Assembly: GCF_029223525.1 (NCBI RefSeq)
Contig: NZ_JARHTQ010000001.1
Location: 434,001-498,000, forward strand
Direction of reading: 5' to 3'
DNA length: 64,000 nt
Source of the DNA: Streptantibioticus ferralitis
GTDB lineage: Bacteria; Actinomycetota; Actinomycetes; Streptomycetales; Streptomycetaceae
Part shown: positions 7,890 to 16,328 of the stretch, piece by piece
Layout: each line of letters starts with the position of its first letter
Position numbering within the stretch: position 1 is the first letter of the stretch
Position numbers and translations under genes: made by a program
The notes under the pieces: generated by a model
Told to the model about the DNA's origin: nothing
Databases searched by the model: none
Seen by the model: only the letters and a program-made list of their open reading frames with translations

Positions 7890-9922
7890 CGGCCGGGCGG
7901 GGCAAGCCGGTTCTGCGGCCCGGGGATTGGATCACCTACGACGGCGGCGAATTCCAGGTGGTGGCACTGGCGGGAACGTCGGTGCGACTGCGCTCGCAGA
8001 GCGGGGCGGAGTCGGCGGTGCTGGCGTCGTATCTGATGGCGGTGCCGGACTTCGCTGTTACCGGCACGGAACCGCTGCCCGCGCTGGAGCCGTTCGGTCT
8101 GCTGGCGACGTTGCCCCAGCAGGTCCGAGCGGCGGCGGCCGAGTGGGAACGGCACATGGTGGAAGTCGAAACGGGCCTGCCGCCCGGCGCCGAACCGGGC
8201 ACCCAGCCGCGGCCCGAGTACGACCCGGCTTCCTGCTCGCTGATGGAGCGGATGACCACGAAAGCTAGCGAGTTGGGGGTGAGCGTTCGTACGGTGCAAA
8301 GCCGTCGGTCGCGCTACGTCCAGCAGGGGGTCTGGGGGCTCGTTGACCAGCGGGCGACTCGGACTTGGGAGGCGACGGGGCGGGCGGATGCCCGGCTGGT
8401 GGCGGCGATCCGGGAGGCCCTGGAAGCGGAGACCTACGTCTCGACGGGGACCCGCTCCCGGCTGATCCGCCGGGTGGTCAGGATGGTGGAGGCCACCCAC
8501 GGCGAGGGAGTGGTGCCGCTGCCGAGCAAGCGGACCTTCTACAAGCTGATCGAAGCACTGTCCGCGGGAAAGCACAGCTTCGGCTCGGCGGTCACACGCA
8601 GGCAGACGGCGAACCGCCCCGAAGGGCCGTTCACACCGACGTTCGCGGACCGGCCCGGGGAACAGGTGCAGATCGACTCCACCCCGCTGGACGTGATGGT
8701 GGTGCTCGATTCGGGGCTGACCGTCCGCGCGGATCTGACGATCGCGGTCGACGTCGCCACCCGCACGATCTGCGCCGCGGTGCTGCGGCCGGTGGGCACC
8801 AAGGCGGTGGACGCCTCGCTGCTGCTGGCGCGGATGCTGGTGCCCGAGCCGATGCGGCCGGGCTGGGCGGCCGCGTTGCGGATGGCGGCCTCACGGATGC
8901 CGCACCGGCGGCTGCTGGACGTGGATACGCGCATGGAGCAGGCCGCGGCGAAACCGGTGATCGTGCCGGACACCGTCGTCATCGACGGCGGGAAGGTGTT
9001 CATCTCCGACACGTTCCTGCGGGCCTGTGACCGGCTCGGCGTCTCAGTGCAGAGATCGCGCCCGCGCACGCCGACCGACAAGGCCATCGTGGAGGCGACG
9101 TTCTCCGCGATCAACACGCTGTTCGTTCAGCACCTTCCTGCCTACACCGGGCGGGAAGTTTCCCGCCGCGGCGAGCGGGTCGAGGACCGGGCCGTCTGGA
9201 CGGTCCCCGGCCTCCAGGATCTGCTGGACGAGTGGGTGCTGGCCGGGTGGCAGGCCAGGCCGCACGACGCTCTGCGCGACCCTTTCCGCCCGAAGAAGGC
9301 GATGTCACCGAACGACAAATACGCCTCGCTGGTCGCGGCCTGCGGCTACCTGCCGCTGGTGCTGCGTGGGGAGGACTACCTGGAACTGCTGCCGGTGACC
9401 TGGCGGGTCATCAATGACTACGGCGTCCGGATCAACTACCGCACCTATGACAGTGCCGAGTTGGGTCCCTTGCGGCGCCAGCACTCCGGGCACGCGGCCA
9501 AGCGCGGGCTCTGGGAGGTCCACTACGACCCCTACGACCTGTCCCAGGTATTCGTACGCACCCAGCAGGGCTGGATCACCGTCCCCTGGGTTCATCTTCC
9601 ACTGGTGAACGCGCCGTTCGCGGACTTCACCTGGCAGCACGCCCGCCGCTTGGCCGCCGGGGCCGGCCTGGACGACACCAACGAGGCGGCAGTCGCCCGC
9701 GTCCTGGACGAGTTGCTGACCCGCGCCGAGCACGGCCCGGACACAAGGTCGGCCAAGGTGATCGGCCGCACCCGCACCGCAGCCGCCGTTCACACGCCCG
9801 CTGCAGCACCCGAGATCGAGTGCCAGACGGAGCCCGAGCCGGAGCCCAAGGCCCAACCCTCCGTGGCAGTGGCGGGGTTCGGGGTCTTCGACGCCCACGC
9901 AGAAGCTGAAAGGTGGCTATGA
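7886..9922 (+). CDS. tnsB: TnsB-like DDE transposase
   Basis: 678 residues from the GTG at 7886 that overlaps the tnsA stop. An N-terminal DNA-binding region includes a helix-turn-helix-like stretch (SVRTVQSRRSRYVQQG). The rve-type catalytic core has Asp264 (QIDSTPLD), Asp367 (VIDGGKVF) and Glu403 (KAIVEATF), an exact D-35-E spacing. A Mu-transposase-like C-terminal beta domain (RTYDS, VHYDPYDLSQVFV) and a Pro/Glu tail complete it. It should bind the terminal repeats, cut the 3' ends and carry out strand transfer. An in-frame start at 7811 lies inside tnsA and is less likely. The stop overlaps the tnsC start (ATGA). Confidence 0.92.
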   Translation: MTAGRGKPVLRPGDWITYDGGEFQVVALAGTSVRLRSQSGAESAVLASYLMAVPDFAVTGTEPLPALEPFGLLATLPQQVRAAAAEWERHMVEVETGLPPGAEPGTQPRPEYDPASCSLMERMTTKASELGVSVRTVQSRRSRYVQQGVWGLVDQRATRTWEATGRADARLVAAIREALEAETYVSTGTRSRLIRRVVRMVEATHGEGVVPLPSKRTFYKLIEALSAGKHSFGSAVTRRQTANRPEGPFTPTFADRPGEQVQIDSTPLDVMVVLDSGLTVRADLTIAVDVATRTICAAVLRPVGTKAVDASLLLARMLVPEPMRPGWAAALRMAASRMPHRRLLDVDTRMEQAAAKPVIVPDTVVIDGGKVFISDTFLRACDRLGVSVQRSRPRTPTDKAIVEATFSAINTLFVQHLPAYTGREVSRRGERVEDRAVWTVPGLQDLLDEWVLAGWQARPHDALRDPFRPKKAMSPNDKYASLVAACGYLPLVLRGEDYLELLPVTWRVINDYGVRINYRTYDSAELGPLRRQHSGHAAKRGLWEVHYDPYDLSQVFVRTQQGWITVPWVHLPLVNAPFADFTWQHARRLAAGAGLDDTNEAAVARVLDELLTRAEHGPDTRSAKVIGRTRTAAAVHTPAAAPEIECQTEPEPEPKAQPSVAVAGFGVFDAHAEAERWL

Positions 9923-11004
9923 GCAAGCCCGCCCAGGCCCGCACCTCGCATAAGCAGACCGCGGACCAGGCTCCGCCCGACAGTCCGCTGACCACCAAGG
10001 AGGGATGGCGTCACTTCGTCGACCACGAGCCGAACCCGCCCCGGCTGTTGACGGCCACCGAGCGGGCAGCACTGAGCCAGCGCGAGCGGATGCGCGAGGA
10101 CGAACGGCGCCGGGAGTATCACGCCGATCTGCCGATGGTGAACACGCCGACCATCCGCAAGGTCATCGCCACGTCCCGGCTGCTGATCCAGCTCAACCGC
10201 AACCAGATCTCTGCCCGCCGCGGCGTGATCCTCTCGGGCGCCTCCGGCACCGGCAAGACGACCGCCCTGACCCAGCTCGGCCGGGCCCATGAACTCGCCG
10301 TCCGCAAGCGCCATCCCCGCGACCTGAACCGGCTCCCGGTCCTCTACGTCACCGTCCCGCCGGCTGCCACTCCGAAGATGCTCGCGATGGAGTTCGCCCG
10401 CTTCTTCGGGCTGACCTTCCCCACCCGGGTCAACGTCACCGACATCGTGGACGCCGTCTGCGCGACCGCCGCCCATGTCCATGTCGACCTAGTCCTCGTC
10501 GACGAGCTCCACAATCTCAACCTGGCGACGCGGTCCGGCGCCGAAGCCTCCGATCAGCTGAAGTACTTCGCCGAACGGCTGCCCGCCACCTTCGCCTACG
10601 CGGGCATCGACATCGAGTCCCAGGGCCTGTTCGCCGGAACCCGCGGACGGCAGATCGCCGGTCGTTTCGTAGTGATCCCCGCCGCCCCGTTCTCCCACGC
10701 CACCACCTCCGACCACGAGACCTGGCGGGCCCTGGTGGGGACCCTGGAGTCCATGCTCCGGCTGCACCGCCACACCCCGGGCACCCTCACGGAGCTGAGC
10801 GAGTACCTCTTCCACCGCACCGGTGGCATGATCGGCAGCCTCTCCCAGCTCATCCGCGGCGCCGCCGTCCTCGCCATCGAGGACGAGAGCGAGCGCATCA
10901 TCGAAGGCCTGCTGGAGCTCGTCCCCATCGACTTCGCGGCCGAGCAGTCCGAGAAGCGCACCGCACCCGCCAACTCCACCACCCGGCGCAGGCGCGCGGC
11001 CTGA
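9919..11004 (+). CDS. tnsC: TnsC/TniB-like AAA+ transposition regulator
   Basis: 361 residues from the ATG at 9919; GAAAGGTGG precedes it, and a GTG at 9913 is too close to that site. Walker A is SGASGTGKTT (Lys113) and Walker B is LVLVDELHNL. In Tn7-type systems this ATPase forms a filament on target DNA and links target selection by TniQ/TnsD to TnsA and TnsB. The basic tail (RRRRAA) suits DNA binding. It overlaps tnsB and tniQ by a few bases on either side, so the four genes form one translationally coupled operon. Confidence 0.9.
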   Translation: MSKPAQARTSHKQTADQAPPDSPLTTKEGWRHFVDHEPNPPRLLTATERAALSQRERMREDERRREYHADLPMVNTPTIRKVIATSRLLIQLNRNQISARRGVILSGASGTGKTTALTQLGRAHELAVRKRHPRDLNRLPVLYVTVPPAATPKMLAMEFARFFGLTFPTRVNVTDIVDAVCATAAHVHVDLVLVDELHNLNLATRSGAEASDQLKYFAERLPATFAYAGIDIESQGLFAGTRGRQIAGRFVVIPAAPFSHATTSDHETWRALVGTLESMLRLHRHTPGTLTELSEYLFHRTGGMIGSLSQLIRGAAVLAIEDESERIIEGLLELVPIDFAAEQSEKRTAPANSTTRRRRAA

Positions 11005-12203
11005 TGCGCATGCGCCGACTGCCCGACCCCGCCCCGCCCGCCCGGCACGAGATCCCCGCCTCCTACATCAGCCGCCTGGCCACCCTCCACGGTCTCGACA
11101 TCAACGACCTGTGGGTCCAGGTCACCGAGCGGGAGGAGTCCGGCGGCTTACGCCGCGTCGTCATCCCCGAGCGACTCGCTGCCCTCACCGGCCGAAGCCT
11201 GCACGACCTCGCCGGGGCCCTGCCCGAACTCCGCGACCCGCCACCGGACTGGGCCATGTTCCGGCACCAACCGCAAACCGGCTGCCAGCTCTGCGACGCC
11301 AAACACCCCGGCGGCAAAGTCACCCGGCTCCTGCCGCACCACCGCTACGTTTGCACCCGCCACCGGCGCTGGATTGGCCCTCCCGACATCGACCGACCTG
11401 CGGCTGACCTGGGCGAGATCCCTGCTGTCGTCCACGCACAGCAGCAGCATTTGCGCATCCTGCGACAGCATGGCTGGGCCGCCACCTATGACGCTGTGCT
11501 GACCGCGTTCACCTTCTGCGGACACATCTGGTCCGGCGTCAGCCCGCCCCAAGACCCCGGCCATGTCTGGCACACCTGGGACGCCCGAGCCCGCGTCCTG
11601 GTCCCGCCGGGCGAGGAATGGTCAACGTTCAGCACATCGAAGCTGTTCGCCGCGGTCTACCCCGAAGCCGTCCGTCTCGCCGCCATGATCGCCTCACCGT
11701 TCTGGCGCCATCTCGCCAGCGGAACCCCTGGCGAACGCCGCCAATTTGACCGAGAGATCAGCCGCCGCGTCAGCTACTCCTACGACAACACGCCCGAGTA
11801 CGGCGACGCCATAGCGCACTGGGCCCACGCTGACTCCTGGCGCCCTCCAGCGCAACCACGGGCCAACTACTCCCCGTCCCGCACGAAAGGCGCTCTGTCG
11901 CCCATCCACGGCGGCAGCATCCGACGCCATGAGAACAGCGCGCTGTGGTTCGGCCGGACCCGAAAAGCCGGCTCCACCCTCCTCCACCACAGCCACGTCA
12001 AACCTGTCCTCCTCCGCCCCTGGCGACCCGACTACGAACAGATCAAGGGAGCCATCTGGCACAGCACTCGAACCGACGCGGACCTGCAATCCGAAACCGC
12101 GCGAGAGCGGGCCGCGCAGGGCAGCCCAACGTCGCTCCCTCTTCCACCTCAACGTTCATCGCCACCCGCTGTGTCCGACGGAGCCCGACCATCAGCCAGG
12201 TGA
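11004..12203 (+). CDS. tniQ: TniQ-family target-selection protein
   Basis: 399 residues. The N-terminal part matches TniQ/TnsD proteins: PASYISRLATLHGL near residue 20, then a zinc-finger region with CQLC near 90-93 and CTRHRRW near 112-118. The C-terminal half is unlike anything recognised and may read the target sequence. TniQ proteins choose the insertion site; TnsD-type members bind a fixed sequence next to a conserved gene. Only one target selector is present, and no TnsE. The ATG overlaps the tnsC stop (TGATG). The last ~35 residues are Ser/Pro/Arg-rich and probably disordered. Confidence 0.85.
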   Translation: MRMRRLPDPAPPARHEIPASYISRLATLHGLDINDLWVQVTEREESGGLRRVVIPERLAALTGRSLHDLAGALPELRDPPPDWAMFRHQPQTGCQLCDAKHPGGKVTRLLPHHRYVCTRHRRWIGPPDIDRPAADLGEIPAVVHAQQQHLRILRQHGWAATYDAVLTAFTFCGHIWSGVSPPQDPGHVWHTWDARARVLVPPGEEWSTFSTSKLFAAVYPEAVRLAAMIASPFWRHLASGTPGERRQFDREISRRVSYSYDNTPEYGDAIAHWAHADSWRPPAQPRANYSPSRTKGALSPIHGGSIRRHENSALWFGRTRKAGSTLLHHSHVKPVLLRPWRPDYEQIKGAIWHSTRTDADLQSETARERAAQGSPTSLPLPPQRSSPPAVSDGARPSAR

Positions 12204-12274
12204 CGCACAACGTCCACCCCATACGGTGCTTCACACTCGACCGAGGGGTTGCCACGGCCCGTACTGTCTTGATC

Positions 12275-13066
12275 ATGACGGACATCAACGGCTTACTCGC
12301 GGCCTACGACGAGCAGATGCGTGGAGCACCACCCAATCCGCGCGCCGGTGTCACATTCGAGCAGGACGGGCCGCTGCTGCGGAGAGTCGGACCACCCCAC
12401 GGCTTCGTCTTCGCCCCGCGGGACGTCGGAGCACGTGGCCCTGAACTCGACCGGCTCATCGCACGGCAGCGTGATTACTTCGCGGCGCGTGGCGAGATGG
12501 TGAAGTGGAAGGTCCGCGGGCACGACGAACCGGGCGATCTCACCGACCGCCTGCGAGCCGCGGGCTTCGTTCCGGAAGAGCAGACCACGGTCCTCATCGG
12601 TCTCGCGAAAGAGATGGCCGCACAGCCCGTTCTGCCGGACGACGTCGCCCTCCGTCAGGTCACCGCAGACGCCGACATGCATCGCATATCCGTCTTGCAA
12701 ACGGCCGTCTGGGGGCCGGAATGGAGCTGGCTCGGCGATGATCTCATCGCACGCATCGCCACAGCCCCGGACGAGATCGCCGTCATGGTCGCCGAAGCCG
12801 ACGGGGAGGTGATCTCTGCTGCGTGGCTGATCTTCCGCGCCGGAACCGAGTTCGCCCATCTGCTGGGCGGCACAACTCTGCCCGCATGGCGGAGTCGAGG
12901 CATCTACCGCGCTCTGGTTACCGCCCGCGCAGAACTCGCCGTCGCCCGTGGCGTCAGATTCCTGCTCGTGGACGCCTCCGAGGACAGTGCCCCGATCCTG
13001 CGGCGACTGGGCTTTCACGCCGTGACCACCGCCACACCATACGCGTGGTCACCGCCCCAGCTTTGA
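12275..13066 (+). CDS. GNAT-family acetyltransferase, transposon cargo
   Basis: 263 residues from ATG 12275. The C-terminal ~140 residues form a GNAT fold: IAVMVAEADGEVISAAWL strand pair, then the acetyl-CoA loop LPAWRSRGIYRALVTARA, then a late strand FLLVDASEDSAPILRRLGF. The N-terminal half looks like a degenerate partner domain. The substrate is unknown. It lies 71 bases after tniQ and inside the transposon ends, so it is the only cargo gene. Cargo acetyltransferases can confer drug or toxin resistance, but nothing in the sequence shows that. No strong Shine-Dalgarno, so it may be translated from a near-leaderless mRNA. Confidence 0.82.
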   Translation: MTDINGLLAAYDEQMRGAPPNPRAGVTFEQDGPLLRRVGPPHGFVFAPRDVGARGPELDRLIARQRDYFAARGEMVKWKVRGHDEPGDLTDRLRAAGFVPEEQTTVLIGLAKEMAAQPVLPDDVALRQVTADADMHRISVLQTAVWGPEWSWLGDDLIARIATAPDEIAVMVAEADGEVISAAWLIFRAGTEFAHLLGGTTLPAWRSRGIYRALVTARAELAVARGVRFLLVDASEDSAPILRRLGFHAVTTATPYAWSPPQL

Positions 13067-13170
13067 CTCGGACGGCAGAGCCGTGCCCGACAACCAGTGA
13101 ACGGGCGCGGCTCGCCGCACAGCACACCTCAAGCCAACGGAAAATGCAAAATAAGTCTGCACAGACCGAC

Positions 13171-13246
13171 CGCTAAGAGCGCTGAACCACTCTGCATCCC
13201 GCAGCTCACGATCACCACCGGCTGCAAGGCTGAATCGCACAGGACA
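13171..13246 (-). repeat. Right transposon end with terminal inverted repeat
   Basis: Read inward on the minus strand from 13246: TGTCCTGTG, then a TnsB-like motif ATTCAGCCTT. A second related stretch, GGTTCAGCGCTCTTAGCG, lies at 13171-13188. The 180 bases between the cargo gene and this end contain no gene. Confidence 0.8.
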
Positions 13247-13251
13247 GCTGA
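13247..13251. repeat. Target-site duplication, right copy (GCTGA)
   Basis: Identical to the left copy at 7025-7029. In the rebuilt empty site, GCTGA sits at the centre of a short palindrome (GCCG-CTGAT-CGGC). Confidence 0.92.
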
Positions 13252-13277
13252 TCGGCGGCTCGTGCGAGCCTGTCGGC

Positions 13278-13964
13278 ATGGACGACACGACCGACGAAGT
13301 GACGGTGGTCGACCGCCGGGAGGGCCCGTACGGAGAGGTCGTACTGCGCCGGCGGCTGGTCGAGGGCGTCGAGCGGTTCGAGATCATCGAGAACGGCTGC
13401 TTCCTGATGGACACCTCCGACGGCCGCTCCGAGCGGCTGCTGGTCCTGGCGTCGCTGCGGGCACTGGAGGGCGATCGGCTGTCGGTGCTCATCGGCGGCC
13501 TGGGGGTCGGCTTCTCGCTCGCCGAGGCGGCGGGCGAACCACGGTGGGCCGACATCACGGTGGTCGAACGGGAGCGGGCGGTCATCGACTGGCACCGCGG
13601 CGGGCCGCTGTCGCACTTCTCCGGGAACGCCCTGGATGATCCGCGGGTGACCGTCATCGTCAGCGACCTGGTCTCCCATGTGCGCGAAGCGGATGTGACA
13701 TACGACGCGCTCTGTCTGGACATCGACAACGGCCCGGACTGGACCGTCACCGCCTCCAACGACTCGCTGTACTCCGCCGCGGGCCTCGCCGACTGCCGGG
13801 CGCGCCTTGCCCCCGGCGGCGTCCTGGCCGTCTGGTCCGCACAGCCCTCCGAAGGCTTCGAGGACGCGTTGCGCACCGCGGGATTCGGACAGGTCCGGAC
13901 CATTGCTGTCCCTGTTGCCCGAGGTGTCCCGGATGTGGTCCACCTCGGGATACGGCCCGCGTAG
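13278..13964 (+). CDS. Spermidine-synthase-like methyltransferase-fold protein
   Basis: 228 residues. The Rossmann core is visible: VLIGGLGVGFSLAEA as the nucleotide loop, VVERERAVIDWH as the second acidic strand, and a CLDIDNGPDW strand where spermidine synthases hold their catalytic Asp. It is shorter than true SpeE and lacks a clear putrescine site, so the polyamine role is uncertain. The ATG at 13278 is only 27 bases from the transposon's right junction, so the insertion has probably replaced or distanced its original promoter, which must have lain in the short gap to lon. Confidence 0.75.
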   Translation: MDDTTDEVTVVDRREGPYGEVVLRRRLVEGVERFEIIENGCFLMDTSDGRSERLLVLASLRALEGDRLSVLIGGLGVGFSLAEAAGEPRWADITVVERERAVIDWHRGGPLSHFSGNALDDPRVTVIVSDLVSHVREADVTYDALCLDIDNGPDWTVTASNDSLYSAAGLADCRARLAPGGVLAVWSAQPSEGFEDALRTAGFGQVRTIAVPVARGVPDVVHLGIRPA

Positions 13965-14028
13965 CCGCAGGCCATCCGCGCCCTTTACGCTGCTTGCCAA
14001 GCAGCGCGACCAAGTGGGGGCGGGCCCG

Positions 14029-14775
14029 ATGGACAACACACAGACGAGTACGGCGAACGGCGGGGCCGGAACACCTCTACCTGGTACACAGCGGCGGGTA
14101 CTCGTCGTCGAGGACGACCCGACGATCGCCGAGGCGATCGCCGCCCGGCTGCGCGCCGAGGGATTCCAGGTGCACACCGCGGGCGACGGCCCGGCCGCCG
14201 TGGACACCGCCCACGCCTGGCAGCCCGACCTGCTGGTCCTCGATGTGATGCTGCCCGGCTACGACGGCCTTGAGGTCTGCCGCCGGGTCCAGGCGCAGCG
14301 GCCGGTGCCGGTGCTGATGCTCACCGCGCGGGACGACGAGACCGACATGCTGGTCGGCCTCGGCGTCGGCGCCGACGACTACATGACCAAGCCGTTCTCC
14401 ATGCGGGAGCTGGCCGCGCGGGTGCACGTACTGCTCAGACGGGTGGAACGGGCAACGGCCGCCGCGCGCAGCCCGCGCGGCGGAACGTTGCAGCTGGGCG
14501 ACCTGTCCATCGACCACGCGCAGCGCCGGGTGCGGGTGCGGGGGGACGATGTCCATCTGACCCCGACCGAGTTCGACCTGCTGGCCTGCCTGGCGCAGAC
14601 CCCGCGCGCCGTGCTCTCCCGTGAGCAGCTGCTCGCGGAGGTGTGGGACTGGGCGGACGCCTCGGGTACCCGGACCGTGGACAGCCACATCAAGGCCCTG
14701 CGCCGCAAGATCGGCGCCGAGCGCATCCGCACCGTCCACGGGGTGGGGTACGCCCTGGAGACGCCTGCTCCGTGA
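14029..14775 (+). CDS. OmpR/PhoB-family response regulator
   Basis: 248 residues. The receiver domain has acidic residues Glu28-Asp29-Asp30, phosphoacceptor Asp72 (LVLDVMLPG), Thr99 and Lys121 (YMTKPF). A winged-helix DNA-binding domain occupies about 150-245, with LTPTEFDLL and the C-terminal VHGVGYALE hairpin. It is followed by its histidine kinase after a 120-base gap that contains a hairpin. The ATG at 14029 is preceded only by a G-rich run. The stimulus is unknown; the partner kinase has a very short extracytoplasmic loop, suggesting it senses the membrane itself. Confidence 0.92.
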   Translation: MDNTQTSTANGGAGTPLPGTQRRVLVVEDDPTIAEAIAARLRAEGFQVHTAGDGPAAVDTAHAWQPDLLVLDVMLPGYDGLEVCRRVQAQRPVPVLMLTARDDETDMLVGLGVGADDYMTKPFSMRELAARVHVLLRRVERATAAARSPRGGTLQLGDLSIDHAQRRVRVRGDDVHLTPTEFDLLACLAQTPRAVLSREQLLAEVWDWADASGTRTVDSHIKALRRKIGAERIRTVHGVGYALETPAP

Positions 14776-14817
14776 GGCCGGTTATGCCCGCCCACCCACC
14801 CGTTGCGGTTGTGCCCA

Positions 14818-14841
14818 CCCGTTTCCGCCCTGCGGAACGGG
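14818..14841 (+). terminator. Hairpin between response regulator and kinase genes
   Basis: CCCGTT(T)CCGC pairs with GCGGAACGGG around a CCT loop. There is no T-run, so it may be an attenuator or mRNA-stability element that lowers kinase output relative to the regulator, not a full terminator. Confidence 0.55.
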
Positions 14842-14895
14842 TGCCCACGGCCTGGACGGCCGCGACCCGCTGGAAAGTGCCGGAGGTAGGTGGGA

Positions 14896-16068
14896 ATGAG
14901 TCGTAGCTGGGCACCGGGCAGAACCGGGCGGCGGAGCCGACGGACACCTGCCGAGCGTGCCAAGCGGCGCAGCCGCTCCGGCACGTGGCAGCGGATCTGG
15001 GACGGGCTGCGGCCGGTGGATCCGTTCCGGTCGATCAAGGCGGCGCTCGGGCTGCTGGTGATCAGCTCGGTGTTCCTGACCACGCTGCTCGTCCTGGTGG
15101 CCATCCACTCGGATACCGAGCTGCGGGTGATCACCATCTTCTCGATCATCACCTCGATGCTGCTGATGCAGTTCGTCTCGCACGGGCTGACCTCGCCGCT
15201 GCGGGAGATGACCGCGGTCGCCCGGGCGATGGCGCAGGGCGACTACAGCCGCCGGGTGCGCACCGGGCGGCGGGACGAACTGGGCGAGCTGGCGATCACG
15301 TTCAACAGCATGGCCGCCGACCTGGAGGCCGCCGACCGGCACCGCAAGGAGCTTGTGGCCAATGTCTCCCATGAGCTGCGCACCCCGATATCGGGCCTGC
15401 GGGCACTGCTGGAGAACGTGGTGGACGGCGTCAGCGAGGCCGACCCCGAGACGATGCGGGTCGCGCTCGCGCAGACCGAGCGGCTCGGCCGGCTGGTCGC
15501 CGACCTGCTGGACCTCTCGCGGCTGGACAGCGGCGTGGTGCCGCTGGACGCCCGCAGCTTCGAGGTGTGGCCGTATCTGTCCGGCGTGCTGAAGGCGGCG
15601 AGCATCAAGCCGGGAGTGGCGCTGGCGTCCCCCTCGCACTTCCGCTCCCGCGGCGACGTGCATCTGCACCTCGATGTCTCCCCGCCCGAGCTGACCGCGT
15701 ACGCCGACGCCGAGCGGCTGCACCAGGTGGTCTCCAACCTGATCGACAACGCCGTCCGGCACAGCCCGCCCAGCGGCCGGGTCACCGTCCGCGCCCGGCG
15801 CGGCGCGGGCCCGGAGAGCCTGGAGCTGGAGGTGCTCGACGAGGGCCCCGGTATCCCGGAGTCCCAGTGGTCGAAGGTCTTCGAGCGGTTCAGCCGCGGC
15901 AGCATTCCGTCCCCGCACGGTTCGGGCAGTGACGGCGGCACCGGGCTCGGGCTGGCGATCGCACGCTGGGCCGTGGAGCTGCACGGTGGCCGGATCCGGG
16001 TGGCCGAATCCCCGCGCGGCTGCCGCATCCACCTCACCCTTCCGGGTAAAGGTCAAGCACTGAATTGA
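14896..16068 (+). CDS. Sensor histidine kinase, partner of the upstream OmpR-type regulator
   Basis: 390 residues. A basic N-terminus is followed by two transmembrane helices (about 49-70 and 77-96) with only a ~6-residue external loop. Then come a HAMP linker (about 97-150), HisKA with phosphorylated His159 (NVSHELRTP), and a HATPase domain with the N-box NLIDNAVRHS, the G1 box DEGPGIP and the G2 region GTGLGLAIA. This is the intramembrane-sensing type, for cell-envelope stress or lipid perturbation (inference). ATG 14896 is chosen because GGAGGT sits 9 bases upstream; the GTG at 14890 is too close. Confidence 0.92.
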   Translation: MSRSWAPGRTGRRSRRTPAERAKRRSRSGTWQRIWDGLRPVDPFRSIKAALGLLVISSVFLTTLLVLVAIHSDTELRVITIFSIITSMLLMQFVSHGLTSPLREMTAVARAMAQGDYSRRVRTGRRDELGELAITFNSMAADLEAADRHRKELVANVSHELRTPISGLRALLENVVDGVSEADPETMRVALAQTERLGRLVADLLDLSRLDSGVVPLDARSFEVWPYLSGVLKAASIKPGVALASPSHFRSRGDVHLHLDVSPPELTAYADAERLHQVVSNLIDNAVRHSPPSGRVTVRARRGAGPESLELEVLDEGPGIPESQWSKVFERFSRGSIPSPHGSGSDGGTGLGLAIARWAVELHGGRIRVAESPRGCRIHLTLPGKGQALN

Positions 16069-16328
16069 CGTACGGTCTCGAACAGGAGATCCACGGCAGA
16101 CCTGGAAAGTGCAGGCAGCAGGCCGGATCGACGCCCACGCGAGTGCCCGGGCAGCGTGCGGGCGCCCAAAAGAATGCCGATTTCCCGCCAAAGGCAGTCG
16201 CCAAACCAACTTTTCGGTGTGACGTACACGACGACTGCCCCTCGTAACCTGCGCGTACCCGCCCGGTAGGCGTAGCCTTTATTTCCGCTGTCCACCACCT
16301 TGTGAAGCGGAAGAGGGCGGTTGCCGCC

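Larger units (their letters stand above)
7030..13246. mobile_element. Tn7-like transposon (tnsA-tnsB-tnsC-tniQ plus acetyltransferase cargo)
   Basis: 6217 bases. The left end begins TGTCCTGTG and the right end, read inward on the minus strand, also begins TGTCCTGTG. The first 21 bases of the two ends match at 16 positions. GCTGA is duplicated at both junctions. Inside are four tightly overlapping plus-strand genes for a heteromeric transposase and one cargo gene. Removing the element restores a short (about 126 bp) intergenic region between lon and the spermidine-synthase-like gene. All genes look intact, so the element may still be active. No CRISPR array or Cas gene is present, so it is not a CRISPR-associated transposon. 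Confidence 0.93.

Noticed and set aside
7030..13246. CRISPR-associated transposon (CAST)
   Set aside because: TnsABC and TniQ are present, but there is no Cas12k, no Cascade gene and no repeat-spacer array in or near the element.
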